This document shows positions 1 to 7,120 of a stretch of DNA of 16,868 nt, one piece after another. This DNA is from an uncultured Lachnospiraceae bacterium (GTDB lineage Bacteria > Bacillota_A > Clostridia > Lachnospirales > Lachnospiraceae). The position numbers were made by a program, and so were the translations under genes. The notes beneath the pieces are model-generated. The model searched no databases, had not been told where the DNA came from, and saw nothing but the letters and a program-made list of their open reading frames with translations. Position 1 is the first letter of the stretch. Every line of letters starts with the position of its first letter. The stretch is taken from positions 1 through 16,868 of the forward strand of contig USDU01000029.1 of assembly GCA_900553635.1 (NCBI GenBank). Reading direction: 5' to 3'.

Positions 1-25
1 GTTATGACCACTTCGATACCTCTCC
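1..25 (-). tRNA. tRNA-Ser, 5' portion (runs off the window edge)
   Basis: Read on the minus strand, bases 25 to 1 give GGAGAGGTATCGAAGTGGTC followed by ATAAC. This matches the acceptor strand and D-arm of clostridial serine tRNAs (class II): a seven-base acceptor strand GGAGAGG, T at position 8, A at 14 and the GTGG of the D loop. The anticodon, long variable arm and 3' half lie outside the window, so the isoacceptor cannot be read and the structure cannot be closed. A tRNA-Leu or another class II tRNA is less likely because their 5' ends usually read GCC or GCG. A strong promoter lies about 40 bases upstream at the right distance. Confidence 0.72.
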
Positions 26-67
26 ACACTCTGACGTGTTTTCCGCCCTTGCGTGGCGACAAAATGT

Positions 68-96
68 ATTCTATCATCACTAGTCGACAATGTCAA
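68..96 (-). promoter_or_regulatory. Promoter of the tRNA-Ser gene
   Basis: On the minus strand a perfect -35 box TTGACA (91-96) is followed after exactly 17 bases by TAGAAT (68-73), five of six matches to TATAAT. Transcription would start near base 61 and run into the tRNA at base 25. The TGA stop codon of the glycerate kinase (93-95) lies inside the -35 hexamer, so gene end and promoter share bases. It is one of the best sigma-A promoters in the window, as expected for a tRNA gene. Confidence 0.8.
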
Positions 97-1268
97 CAAC
101 TTTTTTCAATTTTTTTATATTTTCTTTGCAAATCTATCTTTTGCCCTGCTTTCAGCAGGCGGAACAGGCGCAAAGCGGCCTGATAATACAGGGTTTCCGC
201 GTTGGCAAAGGCATCCTCGGCAGACATGAAACCATTTACCGTAGTTAATATAGAAAGAATTCCATGCTGATAGATCTGTTCCGCGCCTTCTCCCATACCT
301 CCCGCCAGAGCTACTGCTGGGACCCTGCGGCGCAGACAGCGATCACCCACTCCCTGTACTACTTTGCCATAACAGGATTGCCAGTCGGTACAGCCCTCTC
401 CGGTTACCACCAGAGATACACCCTCCAGTCGGCTGTCAAACCCGATCAAATCCAGTACGGTCTCGATGCCGGAACGAAGCTCTGCGCGAAGGAACACCAG
501 CAGCGCAGCGCCCAGTCCTCCTGCCGCGCCGGACCCTGGAATGGTATCCGGATTAATTCCATATGTCCGGATAAGGATATCCCGGTAATTCTCCATGCCG
601 CGCTCAAGACGTTCCAGTACCTCCGGCGTCCCGCCCTTCTGCGGACCAAAGGTATAGGTAGCCCCCTGTTCTCCACAGAGAGAATTCGTCACATCGCACA
701 TAACTGTAAAACGGGTATCCGCAAGTCGGCTGTCCAGTCCACTGTCATCTATCTCAGCCAGATGTTCCAGATCGGAACCATTTCCCATAAGCTCCCGACC
801 CTCCCGGTCAAGGAAACGGATGCCCAACGCGCGCATACAGCCCATGCCGCCGTCATTGGTGGCGGATCCGCCGATGGCAATGGTGATATCACGAAAGCCT
901 CTGTCCAGGGCGTCACGAATCAGTTCGCCGGTTCCGTAGGAGCTTGTATACAGGGGATTCTTCTTTTCCGACGGTACAAGGGCATAGCCGGATGCAAGCG
1001 CCATCTCAATGATTGCCCTGTTCTCATCCAGCTTTCCATAATAAGCGGTTCGATTCTGCATGAGGGGATCCGAAACCTCGACATAAAGCTTTTCTCCCTG
1101 TACTGCTTTGATCACTGCATCCGCTGTCCCTTCCCCGCCGTCAGCTACCGGAATACTCTCGCAGCTGCAGGAGGGAAATACCTCTTTTGCGGCTCTGGTC
1201 AGAAGCCTTCCCGTATCTTCACTGGATAACGTTCCTTTGAATGAATCTGACGCAAACAGAAATTTCAT
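93..1268 (-). CDS. Glycerate kinase (type I, GarK/GlxK family)
   Basis: Cytosolic kinase of about 391 residues that phosphorylates D-glycerate to 2- or 3-phosphoglycerate. Family marks are ASDSFKGTLSS at the N-terminus, PVADGGEGTADA near residue 41, AIGGSATNDGGMG near 132, and the GSGAAGGLGAAL glycine-rich stretch near 246. Length is normal for the family (about 370-390). The TGEG motif near 290 is followed by Cys (residue 294), where relatives as I recall usually have Arg (TGEGR-D-Q); the codon is TGT, one transition from CGT. Start: GTG at 1271 and ATG at 1268 are adjacent; AGGAG (1281-1285) lies 9 bases before the GTG and 12 before the ATG, so either may be used. It follows ispD after a gap of about 50 bases and may be co-transcribed. 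No intrinsic terminator is visible after it. Confidence 0.9.
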   Translation of the reverse strand: MKFLFASDSFKGTLSSEDTGRLLTRAAKEVFPSCSCESIPVADGGEGTADAVIKAVQGEKLYVEVSDPLMQNRTAYYGKLDENRAIIEMALASGYALVPSEKKNPLYTSSYGTGELIRDALDRGFRDITIAIGGSATNDGGMGCMRALGIRFLDREGRELMGNGSDLEHLAEIDDSGLDSRLADTRFTVMCDVTNSLCGEQGATYTFGPQKGGTPEVLERLERGMENYRDILIRTYGINPDTIPGSGAAGGLGAALLVFLRAELRSGIETVLDLIGFDSRLEGVSLVVTGEGCTDWQSCYGKVVQGVGDRCLRRRVPAVALAGGMGEGAEQIYQHGILSILTTVNGFMSAEDAFANAETLYYQAALRLFRLLKAGQKIDLQRKYKKIEKSC

Positions 1269-1325
1269 CACTGTCCTGTTCTCCTGATTTTCCGAATATA
1301 AGTTTCCTTTGCTTCTATGAATACC

Positions 1326-2048
1326 CTATTTCCGATTATGCAAAAAGGTCGCGGCGATCTTCAGATCCTCCGGCGTGGTCAGCTTGATATTCTCATAGGA
1401 GCCTTCCACCAGCTTCACCTTTGTATCCGTAAATGCTTCCACAATCATGGCATCATCCGTCACATCACTGCGGCCGCTCTGCTCCAGAGCCGCGTAGGCC
1501 TCGTAAGCCAGACGGAAATCAAATACCTGCGGGGTCTGCACATTCCATACCCGGCTGCGGGCCGGAGTTTCGGACACAAAACCATCGGCGTCGGCGATTT
1601 TGACCGTATCTTTACTGGGCATGCCGACTACACAGGCGTGATATGCTTCTACCGCGTCAAAGGCGCGGCGCAGAATCTCTTCATTTATAAAAGGACGCAC
1701 GCCGTCGTGAATGAATACAAAGCCATCCTTTTCTTCTTCACGCAGGCTTTTTTCAAGCGCTTTGAGGCCGTTCCAGACCGAAGCATAGCGTTCATGGCCG
1801 CCTGCCGCGACTGCACATACCTTATCAAAATGATATTTCTCCACGATTTCTGATTGGACATAGTCTATTTCTGTCTCGCCGGTTACAAGAAGAATCCGGT
1901 CGATGAGTGGGGATTCCTGAAAAGCCCGGATGGAATAATAGACGACCGGGTGTCCTTCCAGCTCCAGAAACTGCTTGTGGACGTCGCCTCCCATCCGTTT
2001 CCCCTGACCTGCTGCCAGGACGATAGCTGTGCATGATTTTCTCTTCAT
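1326..2048 (-). CDS. ispD: 2-C-methyl-D-erythritol 4-phosphate cytidylyltransferase IspD
   Basis: Third step of the MEP isoprenoid pathway: joins CTP and MEP to give CDP-ME in the cytosol. At 240 residues it has the expected length. Visible marks are the nucleotide-binding loop AIVLAAGQGKRMGG (residues 8-21) with a following KQFL, AAGGHERYASVWNGL near 81, FIHDGVRPF near 110, VQTPQVF near 169, SDVTDDA near 189 and the C-terminal YENIKLTTPEDL. The start is supported by GCAGGAGA with 7 bases to the ATG. The 117 bases to the upstream tsaD hold a small hairpin (GCTCT/AGAGC near 2097-2112) without a T-run and no convincing promoter, so ispD probably belongs to the same transcript as tsaD. Pathway partner ispF is not present here. 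Confidence 0.95.
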   Translation of the reverse strand: MKRKSCTAIVLAAGQGKRMGGDVHKQFLELEGHPVVYYSIRAFQESPLIDRILLVTGETEIDYVQSEIVEKYHFDKVCAVAAGGHERYASVWNGLKALEKSLREEEKDGFVFIHDGVRPFINEEILRRAFDAVEAYHACVVGMPSKDTVKIADADGFVSETPARSRVWNVQTPQVFDFRLAYEAYAALEQSGRSDVTDDAMIVEAFTDTKVKLVEGSYENIKLTTPEDLKIAATFLHNRK

Positions 2049-2165
2049 ATCGTATCTCCTGCAATACTCTTATGTAACTATCCTAAGATCTCGTTGCGCG
2101 CTCTACAGACAGAGCCTGTACATGCGAACTATAATCTCGACAAACAAAACAGACAGCAGCATACA

Positions 2166-3206
2166 TTACCGCTCTCCCAGCTTCAGATTCGGCACCGCGT
2201 TCAGGTCGAGACCGTCCCGCTTGCCTGCGATAAACTCATAGTAAGCCGCTGCTCCAATCATCGCCGCGTTGTCCGTACAGAAAATCGGAGACGGATGATA
2301 AAATTCGATCTGACGCTCCGCACACGCCTTTTCGAAGGCCGCACGAAGAGCGGAATTGGACGCCACACCGCCGGCAATGGCAAATTTATTGAGGCCGCTT
2401 TCCTTCACTGCGATCATGGCATGCTCCACCAGTACGTCGCAGACTGCCTTCTGGAAAGAAGCCGCCACGTCGGCCCGGTTAATTTCTACACCCTTCATCT
2501 GGCAGCCGTTCAGATAATTCAGCACGGCTGATTTCAGACCGCTGAAGCTGAAGTCGTAGGGGGAATCCTCGAATTTCGGACGCGGAAACGCAATGGCCTC
2601 CGGATTGCCCTCTTTAGAAATCTTATCAATCTTCGGACCGCCCGGATAACCCAGGCCAATGGCGCGGGCCACTTTATCAAAGGCCTCTCCGGCCGCGTCG
2701 TCACGGGTCCGTCCCAGAATCTCGTATTTTCCATAATCCCGTACCACCACCAGATGGGTATGTCCGCCGGATACCACCAGGCACACAAAGGGCGGCTCCA
2801 GATCCGGATTTTCGATATAATTGGCGGAAATATGTCCTTCAATATGATGTACACCCACCAGCGGCAGCTTTTTTGCGTAGCTGATGGCTTTCGCCTCAGC
2901 CACGCCCACCAGCAGCGCACCCACCAGCCCCGGACCATAGGTGACGCCGATAGCGTCCAGATCGTCCAAAGTCATATTTGCTGTAGTCAGGGCTTCCTCA
3001 ATGACCTGATTGATGCGCTCAATGTGCTTGCGGGACGCGATTTCCGGAACTACACCGCCGTAGAGAGTATGCAGATCAATCTGGGAGGAAATAACGTTGG
3101 AGAGCACTTCCCGGCCATTTTTTACCACGGAAGCCGCTGTCTCGTCGCAGGAGCTCTCAATTCCCAATATATAGATATCTTTTTTCGTATTCATCGTCTC
3201 ACTCAT
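2166..3206 (-). CDS. tsaD: tRNA N6-adenosine threonylcarbamoyltransferase TsaD
   Basis: Transfers the threonylcarbamoyl group from threonylcarbamoyl-AMP to A37 of ANN-decoding tRNAs, working with TsaB and TsaE (both encoded upstream at 4976-6140). The 346-residue length is typical. The ASKHA-type fold is shown by [16 protein letters not shown] at residues 13-28, the family metal-site motif VHHIEGH (His121 and His125), [10 protein letters not shown] near 144, [20 protein letters not shown] near 172, [10 protein letters not shown] near 219, [10 protein letters not shown] near 277 and [11 protein letters not shown] near 310 (Asp312 as third metal ligand). The start ATG overlaps the rnz stop in an ATGA arrangement (3203-3206), which implies translational coupling. 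Finding tsaD apart from tsaB-rimI, with two genes between, is noted separately. Confidence 0.97.
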   Translation of the reverse strand: MSETMNTKKDIYILGIESSCDETAASVVKNGREVLSNVISSQIDLHTLYGGVVPEIASRKHIERINQVIEEALTTANMTLDDLDAIGVTYGPGLVGALLVGVAEAKAISYAKKLPLVGVHHIEGHISANYIENPDLEPPFVCLVVSGGHTHLVVVRDYGKYEILGRTRDDAAGEAFDKVARAIGLGYPGGPKIDKISKEGNPEAIAFPRPKFEDSPYDFSFSGLKSAVLNYLNGCQMKGVEINRADVAASFQKAVCDVLVEHAMIAVKESGLNKFAIAGGVASNSALRAAFEKACAERQIEFYHPSPIFCTDNAAMIGAAAYYEFIAGKRDGLDLNAVPNLKLGER

Positions 3207-4120
3207 TTTTCTTCATCCTCAAAATCCAGTTCTATGGATTTTCTGTCCTTTCCGGCCACTGCGCGCGGGAATATCTTGCGTACCTCGTCCATGTATTCTT
3301 CAGGCCGGGTCAGGGACGGACTGTAATGGGTCAGCCACATCTCCTTCACATCTGCCTCTTTCGCAAGACGGGCCGCTTCGTAAAAGGTCATGTGTTTATT
3401 GGCGACTGCTTTCGCCTGCTTGTCCTTCTCGCCATACATACCCTCGCAGATAAAAAGATCCGCGTCCTTCGCATTTCTGGAAATGGACTCTGTAGGCCGG
3501 GTATCCGTACAATACACCAGCTTAATGCCCTTCCGGGGCGCTCCCATAACCATATCCGGCGTATACACCGTTCCGTCCGCCTCGATGGTTTCCCCCTTCT
3601 GCAGACGATTCCAGAAATTTTTCGGAATGTTCAGGCTCTGAGCCTGCTCCAGATTGAATTTGCCCGCCCGCTTAATCTCAATGGAATAGCCGTAGCAGGT
3701 CACGTTATGATTGACCCGGAATGCTTTGATATGATAACCGTTCAGCTCCAGCTCCTCTTCCGCCTTTGTCAGTTCGATAAATTCAATGGGAAAGGGCAAC
3801 TCCGGCGCGATGACGCGTAAGGCGTTGACCACCCGTTCCAGCCCCTTGGGTCCCACTAACGTCAGCGGCTCCGTCCGCTCCGCATTTCCCATGGTGAGCA
3901 GAAGCCCCGGCAGGCCGCTGATATGATCCCCGTGGAAATGGGTAAAGCAGATCACATCAATGGGCTTAAAGCTCCAGCCCTTTTCCTTCACCGCTATCTG
4001 CGTTCCCTCTCCACAGTCTATCAGTACACTGCTTCCGTTGTATCGCATCATCAGCGCTGTCAGCCAGCGATAGGGCAACGGCATCATACCTCCGCTTCCC
4101 AGCAAACATACATCTAACAT
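3203..4120 (-). CDS. rnz: Ribonuclease Z (tRNA 3' endonuclease)
   Basis: Metallo-beta-lactamase-fold nuclease that cuts 3' trailers from tRNA precursors, mainly those without an encoded CCA. The 305-residue chain starts with [14 protein letters not shown] and DCGEGTQ, then has the zinc motif [15 protein letters not shown] with His61, His63, Asp65 and His66. Further marks are VTCYGYSIE near 143, VYCTDTRP near 202, the CEGMYGE loop near 225 and LTHYSP near 263. Length and order fit the RNase Z/ElaC group rather than a general hydrolase. AGGAG lies 6 bases before the ATG. It overlaps tsaD by four bases, tying tRNA 3' processing to tRNA modification in one transcript. Confidence 0.93.
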   Translation of the reverse strand: MLDVCLLGSGGMMPLPYRWLTALMMRYNGSSVLIDCGEGTQIAVKEKGWSFKPIDVICFTHFHGDHISGLPGLLLTMGNAERTEPLTLVGPKGLERVVNALRVIAPELPFPIEFIELTKAEEELELNGYHIKAFRVNHNVTCYGYSIEIKRAGKFNLEQAQSLNIPKNFWNRLQKGETIEADGTVYTPDMVMGAPRKGIKLVYCTDTRPTESISRNAKDADLFICEGMYGEKDKQAKAVANKHMTFYEAARLAKEADVKEMWLTHYSPSLTRPEEYMDEVRKIFPRAVAGKDRKSIELDFEDEEK

Positions 4121-4143
4121 TCCTGTCTCCTAATCTTCCTATC

Positions 4144-4392
4144 TTATAACCATTCGCTCTGTTCTGTCCGCGTCACAGGGACTTTAAACTGCCCGGTAAT
4201 GCGATCATAACATGCCTCGCACAGATCAAAGCTGTCCTGTTCTCCATCCCTTTCGGACTCGTACCCCCAGCTTTGCCGCACAGCACAGACTCCCTCCAGT
4301 GGAATACCGCCGCGCAGGGCAATGACTTTACCGCAGCTATTACAAATCAGTCTGGTTAAAATTTTTGTCTCTGTCATCTTATACTCACGCAT
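4144..4392 (-). CDS. Small two-knuckle zinc-ribbon protein, function unknown
   Basis: An 82-residue protein of unknown function. It has two CxxC pairs, Cys17/Cys20 in ICNSCGK and Cys58/Cys61 in LCEACYDR, that should bind one zinc in a ribbon or knuckle fold; a fifth Cys (36) is in between. A Trp-Gly-Tyr turn and a DGE-x-DSFDLC segment precede the second knuckle. I chose the ATG at 4392 because GGGAGGA (4398-4404) lies just upstream; an in-frame ATG at 4428 would add twelve residues but has no such site. It is the first gene after a possible promoter (4486-4514) and sits 23 bases before rnz, so it is likely co-transcribed with rnz-tsaD. No signal peptide or membrane segment is seen. I do not recognise a named family. 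Confidence 0.7.
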   Translation of the reverse strand: MREYKMTETKILTRLICNSCGKVIALRGGIPLEGVCAVRQSWGYESERDGEQDSFDLCEACYDRITGQFKVPVTRTEQSEWL

Positions 4393-4485
4393 CTTATTCC
4401 TCCCGCCGCTTTCGCAGCTCTGTGTCATTCCGCCGCGCTATCCTCTGGCGCGCGACCGGAATCTACGTTTTTATTTTACGTGAAT

Positions 4486-4514
4486 ATTCTACATAATCCG
4501 CTTTTTTCTGCCTA
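4486..4514 (-). promoter_or_regulatory. Candidate promoter for the zinc-ribbon/rnz/tsaD transcript
   Basis: On the minus strand TAGGCA (4509-4514, four of six) is followed after 17 bases by TAGAAT (4486-4491, five of six). The leader to the ATG at 4392 would be about 85 bases. The region between rimI and this promoter has no terminator hairpin, so read-through from tsaE-tsaB-rimI is also possible. Confidence 0.45.
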
Positions 4515-4522
4515 GTGGAAAT

Positions 4523-4544
4523 GGTTGTCAATCTTATGTCAACC
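4523..4544. promoter_or_regulatory. Inverted repeat GGTTG-N12-CAACC at the end of rimI
   Basis: GGTTG (4523-4527) and its complement CAACC (4540-4544) are separated by 12 bases. Read on the minus strand the same stretch also holds two direct copies of TTGACA eleven bases apart, the first containing the rimI TGA stop. Neither TTGACA has a good -10 box at 16-18 bases. It lies about 9 bases upstream of the candidate promoter's -35 box, a place where a regulator could bind, but this could be chance. Confidence 0.25.
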
Positions 4545-4979
4545 TTTTACCATGATCACGGCGTCCTCCACCGGCTGCTCATAAAAGCCCTTCCGGATTC
4601 CCACCCGGGTAAAGCCGCTCCGTTCATACAGATGAATGGCCGGTTCATTGCCGGCGCGTACCTCCAGGATATAGCGCTCCAGCCCCCGTTCCTTTCCGTA
4701 GGAACACAATTTTTCCAGAAGCTTTCCGGCAATTCCCTGCCCCCGCAGCTCCTTCTTTACGGCCACGTTGGTGATTTCCCCTTCTTCAAAGCTCTGATAG
4801 CAGACGCAATAGCCTGCCACCTGGCCGTCCTGTATGGCAGCCAGCAGGATCGTGTGCTCCAGTCCGAGGCTTTCCCGAAAGGCCTGCTCCGACCATGGCG
4901 GGGTGATGGCTTCTTTCTCGATAGCCGCAGCCTGCGGCAAATCCAATTCCTCCATGGGGCGAATCAGAAGCTCATTCAT
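4539..4979 (-). CDS. rimI: Ribosomal protein S18 alanine N-acetyltransferase RimI
   Basis: GNAT-family enzyme of 146 residues that acetylates the N-terminal alanine of ribosomal protein S18 with acetyl-CoA. Visible marks are TPPWSEQAFRESL near residue 27, VAGYCVCYQSFEEGEITNVAV near 54, the acetyl-CoA loop LRGQGIAGKLL near 78, the strand ILEVRAGNEPAIHLYERSGF near 99, and the typical C-terminal RKGFY-x-PVEDAVIM. Length matches the family. The start overlaps the tsaB stop by four bases (ATGA at 4976-4979), and GAAGGAAGC just upstream serves as ribosome binding site. The tsaE-tsaB-rimI order is common in Bacillota, and its presence supports RimI over another GNAT. Confidence 0.92.
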   Translation of the reverse strand: MNELLIRPMEELDLPQAAAIEKEAITPPWSEQAFRESLGLEHTILLAAIQDGQVAGYCVCYQSFEEGEITNVAVKKELRGQGIAGKLLEKLCSYGKERGLERYILEVRAGNEPAIHLYERSGFTRVGIRKGFYEQPVEDAVIMVKG

Positions 4980-5710
4980 GCTTCCTTCTCCGCTTTTTCT
5001 TTTTCCAGCCGTTCCCGCTCTGCCTGAGACAAACGCAGGTAATCGGGACGGTGCTCCGCCGCCGTCTCTGTCTTTCCGGCGCGGACATAGGATACGGCCA
5101 GCATGGCTACCGCAGCAGCCCGCTGCTTATTGACATGAGCCGGGGCGAAGGAGAAGCTTACGCCCTTCATGAGTTCGTCAGTCAGTACCTGGCGGAAGAC
5201 CGGCACGCCATCGCCCAGGAAAATTACATCCTTCCCAAGTTTACATAACTTCTCCGCAATTACTTCGATGCCGACTGCCATCTGAGGCTCCAACGCCACC
5301 AGCTTGTCTCCCTGAAATTCGTAAACACCAGTATAAACCTGATTTCTGCGGGCGTCCATCAGCGGGCAGATAATTTTATCGGTTCCGTATAAATTATAAG
5401 CCAGGGCGTCCACAGTAGGAATGTGTACCAACGGCTTGCCGAGCGCCAGGCCAAGTCCCTTGGCAGTTGCAGAACCGATGCGCAGTCCCGTAAAGGATCC
5501 GGGGCCGCCTGCCACGGCGATGGCGTCGATGGTGTTCAGATCCAGTTCGATCATATTGGCAATCTCGTCCAGCATGGGGAGTAGGGTCTGGGAATGGGTC
5601 TTCTTGTAGTTGACCGTGTACTCCGCCAGGAGATTGCTATTGGTGCCGTCATCCTCTACCACTGCCACGGACGCAACCAGTCCTGAGCTGTCCAGTCCTA
5701 ATATCTTCAT
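4976..5710 (-). CDS. tsaB: tRNA threonylcarbamoyladenosine biosynthesis protein TsaB
   Basis: Non-catalytic partner of TsaD in t6A37 synthesis; it scaffolds the TsaB-TsaD-TsaE complex. The 244-residue chain has an N-terminal ASKHA half: ILGLDSSGLVASVAVV, KKTHSQTLLPMLDEI near residue 36, AVAGGPGSFTGLRIG near 64, then GLALGKPLVHIPTVDALAYN near 88 and CPLMDARRNQVYTGVY near 115. It lacks the HxxxH metal motif seen in TsaD, as expected for TsaB. The last 30 residues are rich in Glu/Lys/Arg and extend somewhat past the usual end. It starts two bases after the tsaE stop codon, with GGAGGAG inside tsaE as binding site, and overlaps rimI, so the three genes are tightly coupled. Confidence 0.95.
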   Translation of the reverse strand: MKILGLDSSGLVASVAVVEDDGTNSNLLAEYTVNYKKTHSQTLLPMLDEIANMIELDLNTIDAIAVAGGPGSFTGLRIGSATAKGLGLALGKPLVHIPTVDALAYNLYGTDKIICPLMDARRNQVYTGVYEFQGDKLVALEPQMAVGIEVIAEKLCKLGKDVIFLGDGVPVFRQVLTDELMKGVSFSFAPAHVNKQRAAAVAMLAVSYVRAGKTETAAEHRPDYLRLSQAERERLEKEKAEKEA

Positions 5711-5711
5711 G

Positions 5712-6140
5712 TTATTCCATCTCCTCCACGGTTATTTTCCGGTAATCAAAGCCCTTTTCCAAGTCTTTTTCAATCAGAATCTCTGTGCGCTTCTTCGGAA
5801 GCAGCTCCTCAATGAGCTCCGCCCACTCAATCAGGCAGACGCCCTCTCCATAGAAATAATCCTCATAGCCGATTTCGTCCATTTCCTCGATATCGCCGAT
5901 ACGGTACACGTCGAAATGATAGAAAGGAAGGCGGCCATCCTCATATTCCTGTACGATGGTGAAGGTGGGACTGTTTACATGCTCGGTGACGCCCAGACCC
6001 TTCGCAAATCCCTGGGTAAATACGGTCTTGCCCACGCCCAGGTCGCCGGTCAAGGTGTAGACGGTTCCGGGAAGGGCTTCCCGGCCCAGCTTTTCACCAA
6101 GAGCTCTGGTGTCTGTTTCTGAAAATGTCTCTGTGATCAT
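5712..6140 (-). CDS. tsaE: tRNA threonylcarbamoyladenosine biosynthesis ATPase TsaE
   Basis: Small P-loop ATPase of 142 residues that drives turnover of the TsaB-TsaD complex in t6A synthesis. It shows the Walker A motif GDLGVGKT (residues 33-40), HVNSPTFTIVQEY near 54, the family motif FYHFDVYRI near 73 and a GVCLIEWAE segment near 100 followed by LLPKKRTEI. Length is normal. GAGGT lies six bases before the ATG. It is the first gene of the tsaE-tsaB-rimI unit and follows a roughly 115-base structured leader that contains a terminator-like hairpin (6201-6232). Confidence 0.95.
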   Translation of the reverse strand: MITETFSETDTRALGEKLGREALPGTVYTLTGDLGVGKTVFTQGFAKGLGVTEHVNSPTFTIVQEYEDGRLPFYHFDVYRIGDIEEMDEIGYEDYFYGEGVCLIEWAELIEELLPKKRTEILIEKDLEKGFDYRKITVEEME

Positions 6141-6168
6141 GTTTTTACCTCGTCATAAAATCTATCCG

Positions 6169-6191
6169 GGGAGTTTCCATCTAAAACTCCC
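6169..6191 (-). other. Hairpin in the tsaE leader, proximal to the start codon
   Basis: GGGAGTTT (6169-6176) and AAACTCCC (6184-6191) form a perfect eight-base-pair stem with a seven-base loop. It sits about 28 bases before the tsaE start codon, outside the ribosome binding site. There is no T-run behind it, so it is not a terminator. Its place directly after the terminator-like hairpin makes it part of the same structured leader. Confidence 0.5.
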
Positions 6192-6200
6192 TCACGTAAT

Positions 6201-6232
6201 AAAGAGCCCCGCAGATACTGCGAGGCTCTTTT
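6201..6232. terminator. Terminator-like hairpin between ribU and tsaE, inside the tsaE leader
   Basis: AAAGAGCC-C-CGCAG pairs with CTGCG-A-GGCTCTTT around a four-base loop. On the minus strand the stem is followed by TTTATTA, a moderate U-tract; on the plus strand it is followed by TTTTTACT. It is the only terminator candidate after ribU (stop at 6309), but it lies downstream of the tsaE promoter (6264-6292). It therefore either ends ribU transcripts and attenuates tsaE, or is read through. Confidence 0.7.
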
Positions 6233-6263
6233 TACTGCTGTTTTCAGCCGTTTCTGCGGCTTT

Positions 6264-6292
6264 ATTATAGCATTTCCGTTTTGTACTGTCCA
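6264..6292 (-). promoter_or_regulatory. Promoter of the tsaE-tsaB-rimI operon
   Basis: On the minus strand TGGACA (6287-6292, five of six) is followed after 17 bases by a perfect TATAAT (6264-6269). The base pair TG two positions before the -10 box makes an extended -10. The start would fall near 6257, giving a leader of about 115 bases. The -35 box is 17 bases after the ribU stop codon. Confidence 0.75.
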
Positions 6293-6308
6293 GTGATTCT
6301 GTGAGCAC

Positions 6309-7031
6309 CTAGTTCTTTTTCAAAATCGGGCTGATATGCTTGTAGAGCAGCATGGTAATGACAGATACCACCACGCCCTTCAGGATGTTGAACGGCACAA
6401 CCGCGAAGAACACCAGGGTCCAGACGCTGTGAATACTGCTGTTGATGGCGGTTCCCATACCGATGATCGCGTCCATGGGCATTCCAAACAGTTCAGAGAA
6501 TTTCGGCAGCAGATAGAGGGCGTTGAAGCTGCTTCCAAAAATGGTCATAATCAGAGTTCCCAGCGCCAGGCCGCCGATGGCCATTTTCTTATTCTTTCTT
6601 ATGTAATATACGATGGAAGCCGGGAGTACCAGGCTGCAGCCCACCACGAAGTTCGCAAAGTCGCCGACAAATGCTGTCGTCGTTCCCTTCAGCACCAGCT
6701 TCAAAAGCACCTTACAGAGTTCGGTGGCCACGCCTGCCACAGGTCCCATGGCAAAGGCACAGATCAGTACCGGAATCTCACTGAAATCCAGCTCATAGAA
6801 GCTGGGCGCAAACCACAGGGGCAGCTCAAAAAGCATCAGTACCGCCGCAATCGCCGAAAATACGCCAACCAGTGCCACCCGACGAGCCGGGGAATTGGTT
6901 CGAGCCATGGAATTTTTCTGCCGGAGAGCTTTCTCCGTCAGGCCGGCTACCACAAAAATCGCCACCACAATCACCAGGCAGACGCCTAAAAAGGCCAGAT
7001 TGTCCTTTACACTTTGCATTAAGTTTGTCAT
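6309..7031 (-). CDS. ribU: Riboflavin ECF transporter substrate-binding (S) component RibU
   Basis: Membrane protein that binds riboflavin and works with the shared ECF energy module (EcfA, EcfA', EcfT; not in this window) to import it. The FMN riboswitch in front makes riboflavin the expected ligand. The 240-residue chain has the S-component core after residue 50: ALVGVFSAIAAVLMLFELP, then the RibU-like WFAPSFYELDFSEIPVLI, ELCKVLLKLVLKGTTTAFVGDFAN near 104-127, and further hydrophobic spans to FNILKGVVVSVITMLLY near 212. An extra hydrophobic helix (about residues 12-31) and a basic linker precede the usual six-helix core, making it longer than compact RibU proteins of about 190 residues. AAAGGAG lies nine bases before the ATG. 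The gene is monocistronic. Confidence 0.92.
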   Translation of the reverse strand: MTNLMQSVKDNLAFLGVCLVIVVAIFVVAGLTEKALRQKNSMARTNSPARRVALVGVFSAIAAVLMLFELPLWFAPSFYELDFSEIPVLICAFAMGPVAGVATELCKVLLKLVLKGTTTAFVGDFANFVVGCSLVLPASIVYYIRKNKKMAIGGLALGTLIMTIFGSSFNALYLLPKFSELFGMPMDAIIGMGTAINSSIHSVWTLVFFAVVPFNILKGVVVSVITMLLYKHISPILKKN

Positions 7032-7120
7032 GTTACATTTCTCCTTTTTTTCTGTAGATTAAAAAGGATAATTCTTTAAGGTGTTCGCGGCGGAAACGGA
7101 TTTCACCTCGTTTTCCGCGA

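Noticed and set aside
667..1007. GH31 or GH101 assignment of the glycosidase catalytic domain (positions are residues of the protein)
   Set aside because: The DDGW, KWDG and VQDSGD pattern resembles GH36/GH27 better; the WxDMNE-type motif of GH31 and a GH101 pattern were not seen.
264..1229. Plus-strand open frame of 321 codons opposite the glycerate kinase
   Set aside because: Antisense shadow of a well-supported gene, with no family features and no plausible ribosome binding site seen.
7081..7120. Imperfect hairpin between the riboswitch terminator and ribU as a second terminator or ribosome-site sequester
   Set aside because: The stem needs a bulge, has no T-run, and lies more than 40 bases from the ribU binding site.
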